Assembly (NCBI GenBank): GCA_016715995.1
Contig: JADJXF010000013.1
Coordinates: 62,001 to 126,000, forward strand
Reading direction: 5' to 3'
Length of the DNA stretch: 64,000 bases
From: Flavobacteriales bacterium
GTDB taxonomy: Bacteria > Bacteroidota > Bacteroidia > Flavobacteriales_F > PHOS-HE28
A program made the translations under genes and the position numbers. This document shows positions 1-9,060 of the stretch, piece by piece. Below the pieces are notes generated by a model. It saw only the letters and a list, made by a program, of their open reading frames with translations, was not told the DNA's origin and searched no databases. Each line of letters begins with the position of its first letter. Position 1 is the first letter of the stretch.

Positions 1-1
1 G

Positions 2-220
2 TACGACGATCGGGTGTGGAAGCGGCTCGGCAAGGAACTCGCCATCAGCACCCGACTGCAACGGCTTGCCGACAAACCCTGGCTCTTCGACTTCGTGGTG
101 GACCGTGCCAACCGGAATCCGACACTGGCCGACACCATCAGCAGCATGTTCACCGACCTCGACATGCGCGCCCGGTTGAAGCGCCCCGGCTTCTATTTCG
201 ACCTGGTGCTGGGACGCTAA
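2..220 (+). CDS. NAD(P)/FAD-dependent oxidoreductase, geranylgeranyl-reductase type (3' end only)
   Basis: Only the last 72 codons are in the window; the frame is open from base 2 to the TAA at 218-220. The tail reads as an amphipathic helical segment with the pattern YDxRxWKxLGxEL, then PWLFDFVVxxANRN and MFxDLDxRxxLxxPxFY. From memory this matches the C-terminal end of geranylgeranyl-reductase-like flavoproteins common in Bacteroidota. The FAD-binding Rossmann domain would lie upstream of the window and cannot be seen, so the assignment rests on tail similarity alone. It converges on pdxA with 17 bases between the stops. Confidence 0.55.
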   Translation, partial: YDDRVWKRLGKELAISTRLQRLADKPWLFDFVVDRANRNPTLADTISSMFTDLDMRARLKRPGFYFDLVLGR

Positions 221-237
221 GCGCCGGGTTGCAGAAC

Positions 238-1311
238 CTATCCCTCCTTCCGGTCCTTCTCCTTCTTCTGCGGCTGGAGCGGATTCGCGTTGATCACCTT
301 GTATCGTTCGCGGTTCGCGCGGATGTCGCAGGCAAGCCAAACCGCCGCTCGGAACGAGCCTTCATCAGCGATGCCCTGCCCAGCGATGTCGAGTCCGGTT
401 CCGTGATCGGGGCTCGTGCGGACGATGGGCAGTCCTGCGGTGAAGTTCACGCCATGGCCGAAGCTCAGGGCTTTGAAAGGAGCAAGCCCTTGGTCGTGGT
501 ACATGGCGAGCACGCCATCGAAATGCTTGTATGATCCGTTTCCGAAGAAGCCATCCGCGGCGTAGGGCCCCATGGTCTTGATGCCTTCCTCGTTCAAGCG
601 ACGCACGGCTGGCAGGATCCGCTCCTTGTCCTCGCTCCCCAGCGCCCCCCCGTCACCCGCGTGCGGGTTCAGCCCCAGCAGTGCGATGCGCGGCTCCGCC
701 ACGCCGAAGTCGCGCAACAGGCTCTGATGCAACAGTCGCGCTTTCGTGAGGATGTGGTCGGTGGTAATTGCGGCCGAAACCTCCTTCAACGGGATGTGCC
801 CCGTGACACAGCCCACACGGAGGCCTTCACAGACAAGCAACATCAGCACGTCGCTATCGGCGCCGGCCATGTGCTGTAGGAACTCTGTGTGTCCCGGATA
901 AGCGAAGCCCGCCTGCTGCATGCTGTTCTTGTCGATCGGGGCCGTCACCAGCACATCCACCTTGCCGCTGGCGAGGTCCTGCGCCGCCGCCTCCAGGCTC
1001 TTGATCGTGAAGGCTGCCAGCGACACGGAAGGCTTGCCTGGCTCGAGGGGCGGATCCTCATCCCAGAGATTCACGAGGTTCAGTTTCCTGGGCAGTGCCT
1101 CGCGTGCATCGCCGACGCGATGGAATTGCACCTCTTCCAGCTTCAGCAATTTGCGGTAGTGGCTCACCGCCTTGGCTGAGGCGTAGAGCACCGGCGTGAG
1201 CTCAGCCAACATGCGCGGATCCTCGAAGCACTTCAGCACCACTTCGATGCCGATGCCGTTCAGATCGCCGCAGGAGATGCCCACGCGGACAGGTTGACGG
1301 GACTCGCTCAT
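238..1311 (-). CDS. pdxA: 4-hydroxythreonine-4-phosphate dehydrogenase PdxA
   Basis: 357 aa, a normal length for the family. It catalyses NAD-dependent oxidation of 4-phosphohydroxy-L-threonine in the DXP-dependent branch of pyridoxal phosphate synthesis, in the cytoplasm. Visible family features are the N-terminal GISCGDLNGIGIEV stretch, a PGHTEFL motif (His141), GLNPHAGDGG (His217) and YHDQGLAPFK (His272); the three histidines are the divalent-metal ligands known from the family. Its ATG overlaps the stop of the upstream peptidase gene by four bases (ATGA), so the two are co-translated. No promoter of its own is visible; transcription should come from the element before pepA. Confidence 0.96.
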   Translation of the reverse strand: MSESRQPVRVGISCGDLNGIGIEVVLKCFEDPRMLAELTPVLYASAKAVSHYRKLLKLEEVQFHRVGDAREALPRKLNLVNLWDEDPPLEPGKPSVSLAAFTIKSLEAAAQDLASGKVDVLVTAPIDKNSMQQAGFAYPGHTEFLQHMAGADSDVLMLLVCEGLRVGCVTGHIPLKEVSAAITTDHILTKARLLHQSLLRDFGVAEPRIALLGLNPHAGDGGALGSEDKERILPAVRRLNEEGIKTMGPYAADGFFGNGSYKHFDGVLAMYHDQGLAPFKALSFGHGVNFTAGLPIVRTSPDHGTGLDIAGQGIADEGSFRAAVWLACDIRANRERYKVINANPLQPQKKEKDRKEG

Positions 1312-2741
1312 GCCTTCGCGCGGAGTTTGAGGAATTCGTAGAGCAGCCGCACTCCTACGCCCGAGCCGCCCTTGGTGCGGTAGCCGTCGCGCTTGGTGAG
1401 GAAGGCCGGCCCGGCGATGTCGATGTGGATGAACGGATGGGTGGTGAAGCGGGCCAGGAACTTACCCGCGGTCTGCGCGCCGGCGAGATCGCTGCCCAGG
1501 TTCTTGATGTCGGCCACGTCGCTGATGATCTCCTCGCCGTACTCGTCCCAGAAGGGCAGTTGTGCGACGCGCTCATACACGGTGTCGCCCGCGTTCGCCA
1601 ATCGCGCGAAGGCCGGTTCGCTGGCGGTGCCCATGATCGCGCTTCCATAACTCCCGATGGCGCGCATGGCGGCACCGGTCAGTGTGGCAAGGGTCATCAC
1701 CAGTTCCGGTTTGAACTGCTCACCGTAGCTGAGGGCGTCGGCCAGGATCATGCGCCCCTCGGCATCGGTATTCAGCACCTCCACGGTGAGACCATTGTGC
1801 ATGCGCACCACATCGCCGGGCACATAAGCGTTTCCGCCCGGCCGGTTATCGGTGGCGGGGATGAGGCCCACCACATGCACGGGGAGCTGCTGCCGCGCCG
1901 CCACGGCCATGGCGCAGGCCACGGCTGCCGCACCGGCCATGTCGCATTTCATCTGATCCATGCTATTGGGCGTGGGCTTCAGGCTGAGGCCGCCCGTATC
2001 GTACACCACGCCCTTGCCCACCAGCAGCACAGGCCGCTTGTTCACCGCCTGTTTGGGTTTCCATTCCAGGATGCTGAAGGTGGGTTCGTCTATGCTGCCC
2101 TTGTTCACCGCGATGAGGCCGCCCATGCCCATGGCCTCGATGCGGTCCTTGCCGAGCACCTCCAGTTTGAAGCCTGCGTTGCGGCTCAGCGTGCGGATCT
2201 CAGCGGCGAGCTGTTTGGCGTTGAGGAAGCTCACCGGCTCGTTCACCAGGTCGCGCGCCGTCCATACTGCATCGCACAGATCCTCCAGTTCCTCCACGCG
2301 TGCAGTGGATGCCTCCTTGGCAACGATCGTGAGCTTCTCGAGCGTGGGCGCCCCTTTCTCATCAGACTTGTACTTGCGGAAGGCGTAACATCCCAGCGCG
2401 CATCCCTCGGCGAGCGCGAGGGTCAGGTCCGCATCATCCTGAAGGCTCAGGAGCTGGGCTTCCTTGCGCTTTGCGCCATTCAATCGCGCCGCCATGGCAT
2501 CGCCTGCGCGCCGTGCCTTTTCCAACTGCTTCGAGCGGTCTTCTTTGCTGGCCAGATGCGCCATGACCAGGCGCCCGCTGATGTCGCATACTGCCAGCGC
2601 GGGGTCGGCCTGCAACTGCTCGGTGAGGTATTGGCGGTCGGCCCGTTCGAGGTCCAGGTTGCGCAGCTGGGAGAGCCCATCCAGCACCACCAAGGTGTCG
2701 CGGGCGGCAGCGGGGCGGCCGCCCTTGGCCAATTCGATCAT
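1308..2741 (-). CDS. pepA: Leucyl aminopeptidase, M17 family
   Basis: 477 aa. A cytosolic metallo-aminopeptidase that releases N-terminal residues from peptides. The C-terminal catalytic half has the M17 signature NTDAEGR (324-330), the metal and substrate residues of VGKGVVYDTGG (Lys243, Asp248) and KCDMAGAAAV (Lys265, Asp267). The N-terminal ~150 residues are the variable macro-like domain. The ATG at 2741 lies four bases downstream of a TATCTTCG element, which fixes the start and suggests a leaderless mRNA. It is the first gene of a two-gene operon with pdxA. Confidence 0.95.
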   Translation of the reverse strand: MIELAKGGRPAAARDTLVVLDGLSQLRNLDLERADRQYLTEQLQADPALAVCDISGRLVMAHLASKEDRSKQLEKARRAGDAMAARLNGAKRKEAQLLSLQDDADLTLALAEGCALGCYAFRKYKSDEKGAPTLEKLTIVAKEASTARVEELEDLCDAVWTARDLVNEPVSFLNAKQLAAEIRTLSRNAGFKLEVLGKDRIEAMGMGGLIAVNKGSIDEPTFSILEWKPKQAVNKRPVLLVGKGVVYDTGGLSLKPTPNSMDQMKCDMAGAAAVACAMAVAARQQLPVHVVGLIPATDNRPGGNAYVPGDVVRMHNGLTVEVLNTDAEGRMILADALSYGEQFKPELVMTLATLTGAAMRAIGSYGSAIMGTASEPAFARLANAGDTVYERVAQLPFWDEYGEEIISDVADIKNLGSDLAGAQTAGKFLARFTTHPFIHIDIAGPAFLTKRDGYRTKGGSGVGVRLLYEFLKLRAKA

Positions 2742-2745
2742 GGGC

Positions 2746-2753
2746 CGAAGATA
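2746..2753 (-). promoter_or_regulatory. -7 promoter element before pepA (TATCTTCG)
   Basis: A TAnnTTCG octamer, one base from the Bacteroidota consensus TAnnTTTG, ends four bases before the pepA ATG. The same variant precedes the M28 peptidase gene near 18.37 kb, which supports it as a real element rather than chance. I saw no convincing -33 TTG. Confidence 0.5.
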
Positions 2754-2835
2754 GCCGGGCCGCTCAGGGCCGTTGCGCGCGGGTGAGCGGTCGGTGATTC
2801 ACGGGCATCGGCGCCGTACGCCCTCCGGGAACACC

Positions 2836-2843
2836 GAACTTTG
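2836..2843 (+). promoter_or_regulatory. Possible -7 element before the gliding-domain gene (GAACTTTG)
   Basis: Matches AnnTTTG of the Bacteroidota -7 element with the first T replaced by G. It ends nine bases before the ATG at 2853. A TTG that could extend the reading frame to 2841 falls inside this element, which argues for the ATG as start. Confidence 0.35.
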
Positions 2844-2852
2844 TCCGACCCG

Positions 2853-5486
2853 ATGCGCCTTCGCCATTGCTTATTCTTCGTCTTGGCACTCCTGCTGGGT
2901 CCGGCCGCCATGGCCACGCACAACCGCGCGGGCGAGATCATCGTGTGCTGGACAGGTGACGGCCTGATTTACCAAGCGACGATCATCACCCACACGAAGC
3001 TCTCCGCGCCGGCTGATCGCCCGGAGCTGACGCTTTTCTGGGGCGATGGCACCTCGTCCACCATACAGCGGGCTCCTCCGGTCGATGGGCCCGGCGATGT
3101 GCGACGGAATGAATACACGGCGCGCCACACCTACGCAGGCCCCGGGATCTTCGTGCTCTCCTTCGACGACCAGAACCGCAATGCGGGCGTGGTGAACGTG
3201 CCGCAGTCGGTGTCGCAGTCGTTCTGCGTGAAGACGCAACTGGTGATCTCCGCCTTCGCAGGCAACAATTGCTCGGCGCGCTTCCTCAATCGGCCCTTGC
3301 AGGATGCGTGCTTGAACCGGCCGTGGATTCACAACCCGGTAGCGTACGATCTGGATGGTGACAGCCTCAGCTACGAGCCGGTGGTCTGCCTGGGCCTGGG
3401 CTGCGCGCCGATCAATGGCTACCAATACCCCCAACAAGTGGCCGGCGGCGGCGGGTCCACGTACTCCATCGATCCGCTGGATGGCACGATCCGCTGGCTG
3501 AACCCGCAGGTGCTGGGCGAGTACAACATCGCCTTCAAGGTGCACGAATGGCGACGTGTGCAAGGCCAGGTGGTGCATATGGGCTGGGTGACGCGGGATA
3601 TGCAAGTGACCGTCCGGCCGTGCTCCAACAACCCGCCGACAATCTCCGAAGAGGCCGATACCTGTGTGGTGGCCGGCACCTTCCTCTCCTTTCCTGTGCA
3701 GGCCAGCGATCCCGATCCCGGGCAAGTGGTGACCCTGACGGCGCTGGGGCAGCCCTTCGTTCTCTCCAACTCGCCTGCGAGCTTCGTGAGCCCATCGCCG
3801 GCGCAAAGCGTCACGGGCATCTTCAATTGGCAGACGAACTGCAGCCATGTGCGTCTGCAGCCCTATCAAGTCGTCTTCAATGCCGTTGATAACGATTCGG
3901 AGGTGCAGTTGCAGAATTTCCGCACCATGACCATCACGGTGGTGGGTCCCGCGCCGCAGAACCCGACGGCCACCCCGAACGGCAGCGCCATCGACCTGGC
4001 ATGGAACCAGAGCGTCTGCTCCAACGTCACGGGATACCGCATCTACCGGCGCGTAGGTGCATACGGCTTCGTGCCGGACCACTGTGAGACTGGCGTGCCG
4101 GCCTATACGGGCTATTCCCTGATCACCACCGTGAGCGGATTGGGAACAACCACCTATACAGATGCTGGCCCGCTCACCGTGGGCAGCCAGTACTGCTACA
4201 TGGTCGTTGCCAACTTCCCCGATGGCGCGCAGAGCTACGCCAGCGTGGAGTTCTGCGCCATCCTCGATCGGCAGGTGCCGGTGATCACGCATGTGAGCGT
4301 GGGTGAGACTTCCACCGTGACTGGCATTGATACGGTGCGCTGGAGCAATGCCTACGACCTCGATACGCTGCTTCGCCCCGGCCCGTATCAGTTCAGGCTC
4401 TACCGGGGAACCGGCTTCACCACGGCGACTACGCTGATCCACACCAGCGCAACGCATCCGTTCCTGGCGCATCCTGACACACAGTTCATCGACACCGGAC
4501 TCAACACGAAGGATCAGGCCCATGTGTACCGTGTCGATTTCTTCGGCCGCGCGGATCAGGTACCCGCCGATTCCATCGGCTCCAGCGCGTCGGCATCCTC
4601 TGTCTTCATCGGGCTGGTGCCGAACGATGAGCAGCTCACGGTGCAGTGGACGCTCAACACCCCTTGGACCAACACGCTGTATGAGGTTTACCGCGACATC
4701 GGCGGCACTTGGACGCTGGTGGGCACCAGCACTACCGGTAGTTTCACCGAGACGGGCCTGAGCAACGGTCAGCGCTATTGCTATCTCGTGCGCAGCACAG
4801 GGTCCTATGGCAACCCGGACATCGTCGCGCCGCTGCTCAACTATAGCCAGGAGGTGTGCGGAGTGCCGGTCGACCTGACACCGCCATGCGCGCCGACCGT
4901 GGACATAGACAACGATTGCGAGACGCCACTCAACACACTGACGTGGGACAACCCGAACGACTCCTGCGCGGATGACACCTATCAGTACCGCATCTACTTC
5001 GCTACAGGTCCCGATGGCCCTTACACGCTGGTGGGAACCGTGGTGGGTGCCGAGAACACATCCTTCACGCATGTCGACGGCTTGAGCGTCTCCGGCTGCT
5101 ACCAGGTAACGGCCATTGACACCGTGGGCAATGAGAGCGCCTTCGTCGCACCGGTCTGCGGCGATAACTGCCCGCAGTACACACTGCCGAACATCTTCAC
5201 TCCCAACGGTGATCAGGTCAACGACCGGTTCGTGCCCTTCCCCTATCGCGGCGTGCGGAGCATTGAACTCACGGTATTCAATCGCTGGGGACTAACGGTG
5301 TTCGAGACCACCGACCCGGACATCCGGTGGAGCGGAACCTTCAAGGACACCAATGAAACCCTGCCGGATGGCGTGTACTACTACGTGTGCAATGTGGTCT
5401 ATGCACGGCTCGCCGCCGATGAGGTGGTGCAGCTCAAAGGCTACGTGCACATTGCCGGTGGCGGATCCATGCAGCAGCAGAATTGA
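2853..5486 (+). CDS. Large secreted surface protein with fibronectin-like repeats and gliding-motility C-terminal domain
   Basis: 877 aa from the ATG at 2853; a TTG twelve bases earlier is possible but would sit in the promoter. Residues 1-22 form a signal peptide (hydrophobic run ending AMA). The middle is a series of beta-rich domains: PKD-like segments in the first ~370 residues, then fibronectin-type blocks with YRIYR, YEVYRD and YRIYF strands. The last ~90 residues are the gliding-motility-associated domain: NIFTPNGDQVNDRF, VFNRWGLTVFE and LPDGVYYYVCNV, a type B cargo signal for T9SS. The protein is probably a cell-surface or secreted adhesin-like factor; no enzymatic motif is visible. 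Its TGA shares one base with the ribE ATG, an odd operon partner for a housekeeping enzyme. Confidence 0.85.
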   Translation: MRLRHCLFFVLALLLGPAAMATHNRAGEIIVCWTGDGLIYQATIITHTKLSAPADRPELTLFWGDGTSSTIQRAPPVDGPGDVRRNEYTARHTYAGPGIFVLSFDDQNRNAGVVNVPQSVSQSFCVKTQLVISAFAGNNCSARFLNRPLQDACLNRPWIHNPVAYDLDGDSLSYEPVVCLGLGCAPINGYQYPQQVAGGGGSTYSIDPLDGTIRWLNPQVLGEYNIAFKVHEWRRVQGQVVHMGWVTRDMQVTVRPCSNNPPTISEEADTCVVAGTFLSFPVQASDPDPGQVVTLTALGQPFVLSNSPASFVSPSPAQSVTGIFNWQTNCSHVRLQPYQVVFNAVDNDSEVQLQNFRTMTITVVGPAPQNPTATPNGSAIDLAWNQSVCSNVTGYRIYRRVGAYGFVPDHCETGVPAYTGYSLITTVSGLGTTTYTDAGPLTVGSQYCYMVVANFPDGAQSYASVEFCAILDRQVPVITHVSVGETSTVTGIDTVRWSNAYDLDTLLRPGPYQFRLYRGTGFTTATTLIHTSATHPFLAHPDTQFIDTGLNTKDQAHVYRVDFFGRADQVPADSIGSSASASSVFIGLVPNDEQLTVQWTLNTPWTNTLYEVYRDIGGTWTLVGTSTTGSFTETGLSNGQRYCYLVRSTGSYGNPDIVAPLLNYSQEVCGVPVDLTPPCAPTVDIDNDCETPLNTLTWDNPNDSCADDTYQYRIYFATGPDGPYTLVGTVVGAENTSFTHVDGLSVSGCYQVTAIDTVGNESAFVAPVCGDNCPQYTLPNIFTPNGDQVNDRFVPFPYRGVRSIELTVFNRWGLTVFETTDPDIRWSGTFKDTNETLPDGVYYYVCNVVYARLAADEVVQLKGYVHIAGGGSMQQQN

Positions 5487-6067
5487 TGTTCACGGGCATC
5501 GTGGAGGAGATGGGGGAGGTCGTCGCGTCGCGCGATGAGGGAACCAATCGTGTCCTCACCATACAGGCGCGCATGTGCCCCGAGCTGCGCATCGATCAGA
5601 GCGTGGCGCACGATGGCGTTTGCCTGACTGTGGCCGGAATCCACGACGGCGTTTATGATGTCGTCGCGGTGAAGGAGACGCTCATGCGAAGCAACATCGG
5701 CACGCTGAAGCCGGGCGATAAGGTGAACCTGGAGCGGAGCCTCCGCCTGGGCGATCGCTTGGACGGCCACTTGGTGCAAGGTCATGTGGACGCCACGGTG
5801 GAGTGCTTGTCCGTGCGGGAGGAAGGGGGCAGTTGGTCCTTCTCCTTCGCCCCTCCGGAGCAGAAGCATTTACTTGTTCTGAAGGGGAGCGTATGCCTCA
5901 ACGGCGTCAGCCTCACCATCGCTTCTTTGGATGAGCATGCCTTCGGCGTGGCCATCATCCCATACACGTTCGCGCATACCACGTTCCGTTCGCTGCAGAG
6001 CGGCGACCGGGTGAACGTGGAATTCGATGTGCTTGGCAAGTACGTGGAGCGGATGCTCACACGCTGA
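5486..6067 (+). CDS. ribE: Riboflavin synthase, alpha chain
   Basis: 193 aa. It dismutates two 6,7-dimethyl-8-ribityllumazine molecules to riboflavin, in the cytoplasm. The MFTGIVEEMGEV start is diagnostic, and two lumazine-binding repeats are visible, each with a SVAHDGVCLTV / SVCLNGVSLTI type strand and the GHVDATVE link between them. The ATG at 5486 overlaps the preceding stop by one base (TGATG), so its translation is probably coupled to the surface-protein gene. A TTG at 5483 would add one residue and is less likely. The stop abuts the stop of the convergent M1 peptidase gene with no spacer. Confidence 0.96.
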   Translation: MFTGIVEEMGEVVASRDEGTNRVLTIQARMCPELRIDQSVAHDGVCLTVAGIHDGVYDVVAVKETLMRSNIGTLKPGDKVNLERSLRLGDRLDGHLVQGHVDATVECLSVREEGGSWSFSFAPPEQKHLLVLKGSVCLNGVSLTIASLDEHAFGVAIIPYTFAHTTFRSLQSGDRVNVEFDVLGKYVERMLTR

Positions 6068-7996
6068 TCACTGCTTCACGAAGCGCAGGTCGACCGTGCG
6101 CTCACCGAGCAGCGCGCGAACGGCATAGCATCCACCGGATAGCCCCTCCAAAGGCAGTGCGACCCGCAGCCCCTCCGCTGGTGATGCCACCGAGCGAACG
6201 AGTCGTCCAGTGGCATCGGTCACATCCAGCCGGATGGGCCCTTGGGCCTGAGCGCCCAGGTGCAGCCACGCATTCTCCGTAACGGGATTCGGATAGATGA
6301 ACAGGCGATCAGCACCCAGCGCGAGCACCGGCACTTTCAGCACGAGGTTCTGGCCGCTGAGGATCCAAACCCCTGGATCAATCGCAGCACTATCGGCTTG
6401 GAACGGAAGCGTGAAATCGAAGGCCTGGCCCGAGCTGGTATGACCCACCACCACGGTCTCGGATTGCGTCTCGTTCCAGAACCGCACGGGCACCGGCATC
6501 TCGAAGAAGTCGACGCTCGCATGCGAGGTCGACTGCTCCAGCAGCGCTGTCACCTCGCCCGCGAGCGTCTGCGTCCATTGCATCTGGTACGTGGGGTATC
6601 CCTCGCCGGCATACCAATCCTGCATGAACTCGGTGAGGTCGACTCCGCTGGCGGCCTCCAGATGCGCCACGAGCTGACCGGTCAGCGCGCTGCCGTTGCG
6701 GATGGACGGGTCGTTCAAGTAGGTGTTCAGGCCTTGGAAGAAGGCGTCGTCGCCGCACACCCAGCGGAGCATGTGCAGGAGGAAGGCGCCTTTGGCATAG
6801 GTGAGCCGACTATCGAACAACCGCGGGATGCTCGTGGTGTCCGACACCAGCACGCTGCCTCCCGGCTGCGAGGTGATGTAATTGCGACGTCCCTGCTTGA
6901 AGGGCATCCAGTATTCTGGCGCTAGGAACTCATAGCACAGTCCGCTGAGGTAGGAGGCGAAGCCTTCGTTGAGCCACAGGTCCTCCCAGCTGCCGCAGGT
7001 CACCAGGTTGCCGAACCATTGATGCGCCAGCTCGTGCGACATGAGCTCGTAATGCGTGGCGCCCATGAACGACATGGTCTGGTGCTCCATGCCGCCGCCC
7101 CAGCCGAATTGCGCATGGCCGTATTTCTCATCGGCGAAGGGATAAGTACCGAAGAGATCGCTGAACAATTGCATCTGCTCAATGATCTGCGGCGATGCTG
7201 ATTGCCATTCGTTCAGGTTCTCCGGAAACACGTAGTTGAGCACTTCCACAGTGGAGCCATCGAGCGGCACGAAATCGCTGTACGCCTCGTAGTTGGTCGC
7301 TGCGAACGCCACGAGGTAGTAATTGATCGGGTGGCGGTGCCGCCAGTGGTGGCGGACCTGCCCATTGCCCAGGTCATCCACGTTGGCAAGCACGCCATTC
7401 CCTGCGACGCGGTTCCCGGTCGGAACTGTGACGATTAGGTCAAGCGAATCGGCCTTGTCGTTGAGGTCCTGCTTGCACGGCCACCAGTCGCGCGCGCCAT
7501 AGGGCTCGCTAAGTGTCCAGATGATAGGAGCGCCATCATGCTCTGCCTGGATGAACGAACCGAAACCGGTTTCCGGCGGCACGCCGGCATAGGCGATCGT
7601 CAACGAATCGATCGCACCAACAGCAAGCGGCGAGGACAGCGTGACGCTGAGTCGATCATCCACATGCGCGAATGCGATGGGCTGGCCCTGATGGCGCACC
7701 TCGTTCACAGTAAGCGCGCTGCTCAGGTCAAGCAGCACTTCGCTGAGCGGCACCATCGCGCTGAAGTGATGCGTCACTTCGCCCTGGACTGCGCGCACAG
7801 CAGGGTCCACGACCAACTCGAGCCGGTGATAACGCACGTCGTATCCGCGGGATGGATTGCCCGACTTCAGCAGCGGTGCGGGCTGACGATGCGCTTCGGA
7901 GGCGGCGATGACATGCAGCAAGTCCGGATCGAAAGCCACCTGCGCGCCACTGGTGATGCAGCAGGTAAGGAGCAGAGCGGTGCATGCGTGGCGCAT
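6068..7996 (-). CDS. Secreted M1-family zinc aminopeptidase with T9SS sorting domain
   Basis: 642 aa. Signal peptide at residues 1-18 (ends TSGAQ). The N-terminal beta domain (to ~240) is followed by the gluzincin catalytic domain: the GGGMEH exopeptidase motif (300-305), HELAH (321-325) and the third zinc ligand Glu344 in LWLNEGFASY. The C-terminal ~80 residues begin LFIYPNPV, contain VTDATGRLVRSV and end LRFVKQ, a type A T9SS sorting domain, so the enzyme should be exported through the outer membrane and anchored or released. Likely role is extracellular peptide scavenging. The ATG at 7996 is preceded at four bases by TACCTTCG. It ends directly against ribE with no room for a terminator. 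Confidence 0.93.
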   Translation of the reverse strand: MRHACTALLLTCCITSGAQVAFDPDLLHVIAASEAHRQPAPLLKSGNPSRGYDVRYHRLELVVDPAVRAVQGEVTHHFSAMVPLSEVLLDLSSALTVNEVRHQGQPIAFAHVDDRLSVTLSSPLAVGAIDSLTIAYAGVPPETGFGSFIQAEHDGAPIIWTLSEPYGARDWWPCKQDLNDKADSLDLIVTVPTGNRVAGNGVLANVDDLGNGQVRHHWRHRHPINYYLVAFAATNYEAYSDFVPLDGSTVEVLNYVFPENLNEWQSASPQIIEQMQLFSDLFGTYPFADEKYGHAQFGWGGGMEHQTMSFMGATHYELMSHELAHQWFGNLVTCGSWEDLWLNEGFASYLSGLCYEFLAPEYWMPFKQGRRNYITSQPGGSVLVSDTTSIPRLFDSRLTYAKGAFLLHMLRWVCGDDAFFQGLNTYLNDPSIRNGSALTGQLVAHLEAASGVDLTEFMQDWYAGEGYPTYQMQWTQTLAGEVTALLEQSTSHASVDFFEMPVPVRFWNETQSETVVVGHTSSGQAFDFTLPFQADSAAIDPGVWILSGQNLVLKVPVLALGADRLFIYPNPVTENAWLHLGAQAQGPIRLDVTDATGRLVRSVASPAEGLRVALPLEGLSGGCYAVRALLGERTVDLRFVKQ

Positions 7997-8000
7997 GCCT

Positions 8001-8008
8001 CGAAGGTA
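8001..8008 (-). promoter_or_regulatory. -7 promoter element before the M1 peptidase gene (TACCTTCG)
   Basis: TAnnTTCG variant of the Bacteroidota -7 element, four bases upstream of the ATG. Initiation ~6 bases downstream would put the transcript start at the initiation codon. Confidence 0.45.
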
Positions 8009-8025
8009 CGGCTAGGTAAAGGTGC

Positions 8026-8979
8026 TCAGAACACCTTCTCCACGATGGAGCGCACCGCCTCGCTGCGACCCATGGTGTAGAAATGCAGGCAGGGGGCGTT
8101 CCGTGCGATGAGTTCCCTGGCTTGCGCGATGCACCACTCGATGCCCAGCCGCTTCACCTCCAGGTCGCTGCGGCACTTCATCAATTCCTTGGCGAAGGCA
8201 TCTGGCAGGTCCACGCGGAAGGTCTTGGGCAGGAATGCGATGTGCTTGAGCGTTGTGATGGGCTTGAGGCCCGGGATGATGGGCACCATGATGCCGGCCT
8301 CTCGGCATAGATCCACGAAGCGGAAGTACTGCGCGTTGTCGAAGAACATCTGGGTCACCAGGTACTCCGCGCCCGAGTCCACCTTGGCTTTCAAGTAGGC
8401 GATGTCCATGTTCAGATTCAGCGCCTCGGGGTGCTTCTCCGGGTAGCAGGCGGCGCCGATGCACAGGTCGGTGGCGGCTGCCTCCTGCTCCTCGTCGTGC
8501 AGGTACTTGCCTTTGTTGAGCGCGGCGATCTGGCGGATCAGGTCAACGGCATGTGGATGGCCATCGCGTTCAGGGATGAAATGCGACTCGTTCTTAATCG
8601 CATCGCCGCGCAGGGCGAGCACGTTGTCGATGCCAAGGAAGTTCAGCTCGATCAGTGCGTCCTCGGTCTCCTCCTGGCTGAACCCGCCGCAGATCAGGTG
8701 CGGTACGGTGTCGATGTCGTACTTGGCCTTGATGGTGGAGCAGATGCCGACGGTGCCCGGCCGCTTGCGCAGGCGAACCTTCTGCAGCAGGCCGTGGCCG
8801 CGGTCCTTGTAGATGACCTCCTCGCGGTGGTAGGTGACATTGATGAAGCTCGGCTTGAACTCCAGCAGCGGATCGATGCCCTCGTAGATCGAGCGCATGT
8901 CCTTGCCCTTGAGCGGCGGGAGGATTTCGAACGAGAACAGCGTTCGGTCGGCCTGGCGCAGATGTTCAATCACCTTCAT
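8026..8979 (-). CDS. metF: Methylenetetrahydrofolate reductase
   Basis: 317 aa, typical for bacterial MetF. A flavoenzyme that reduces 5,10-methylene-THF to 5-methyl-THF for methionine synthesis. Visible family motifs: SFEILPPLKG near the N-terminus, INVTYHRE, the FAD-contacting LALRGD (about 170), GAACYPEKHPEA and the QMFFDN motif around 220, with PIIPGLKPI beyond. It is monocistronic: the upstream element TACTTTTG is 25 bases before the ATG and lies directly behind the terminator of the upstream gene. Confidence 0.97.
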   Translation of the reverse strand: MKVIEHLRQADRTLFSFEILPPLKGKDMRSIYEGIDPLLEFKPSFINVTYHREEVIYKDRGHGLLQKVRLRKRPGTVGICSTIKAKYDIDTVPHLICGGFSQEETEDALIELNFLGIDNVLALRGDAIKNESHFIPERDGHPHAVDLIRQIAALNKGKYLHDEEQEAAATDLCIGAACYPEKHPEALNLNMDIAYLKAKVDSGAEYLVTQMFFDNAQYFRFVDLCREAGIMVPIIPGLKPITTLKHIAFLPKTFRVDLPDAFAKELMKCRSDLEVKRLGIEWCIAQARELIARNAPCLHFYTMGRSEAVRSIVEKVF

Positions 8980-9004
8980 GCGGGCGGGGAGCGTTAAGGG
9001 CGGC

Positions 9005-9012
9005 CAAAAGTA
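9005..9012 (-). promoter_or_regulatory. -7 promoter element of metF (TACTTTTG)
   Basis: Exact match to TAnnTTTG, 25 bases upstream of the metF ATG. It begins one base after the last stem base of the upstream terminator, so the T-rich tail of that terminator is also this promoter element. Confidence 0.6.
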
Positions 9013-9041
9013 GAAAGGCCTCCGACGCGCGAAGGCCTTTC
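9013..9041 (-). terminator. Rho-independent terminator after the PKD/gliding-domain gene
   Basis: Perfect 9-bp stem (GAAAGGCCT / AGGCCTTTC) with an 11-base loop, read leftward from the gene ending at 9061 and followed by TACTTTTGG. The tail overlaps the metF promoter. Confidence 0.7.
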
Positions 9042-9060
9042 CAAAATGGTTATCAACGCA

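Noticed and set aside
2871..5072. A 733-codon open frame on the minus strand
   Set aside because: It is antisense to the large gliding-domain gene, His/Arg/Gly-rich with no domain pattern; a by-product of high GC content.
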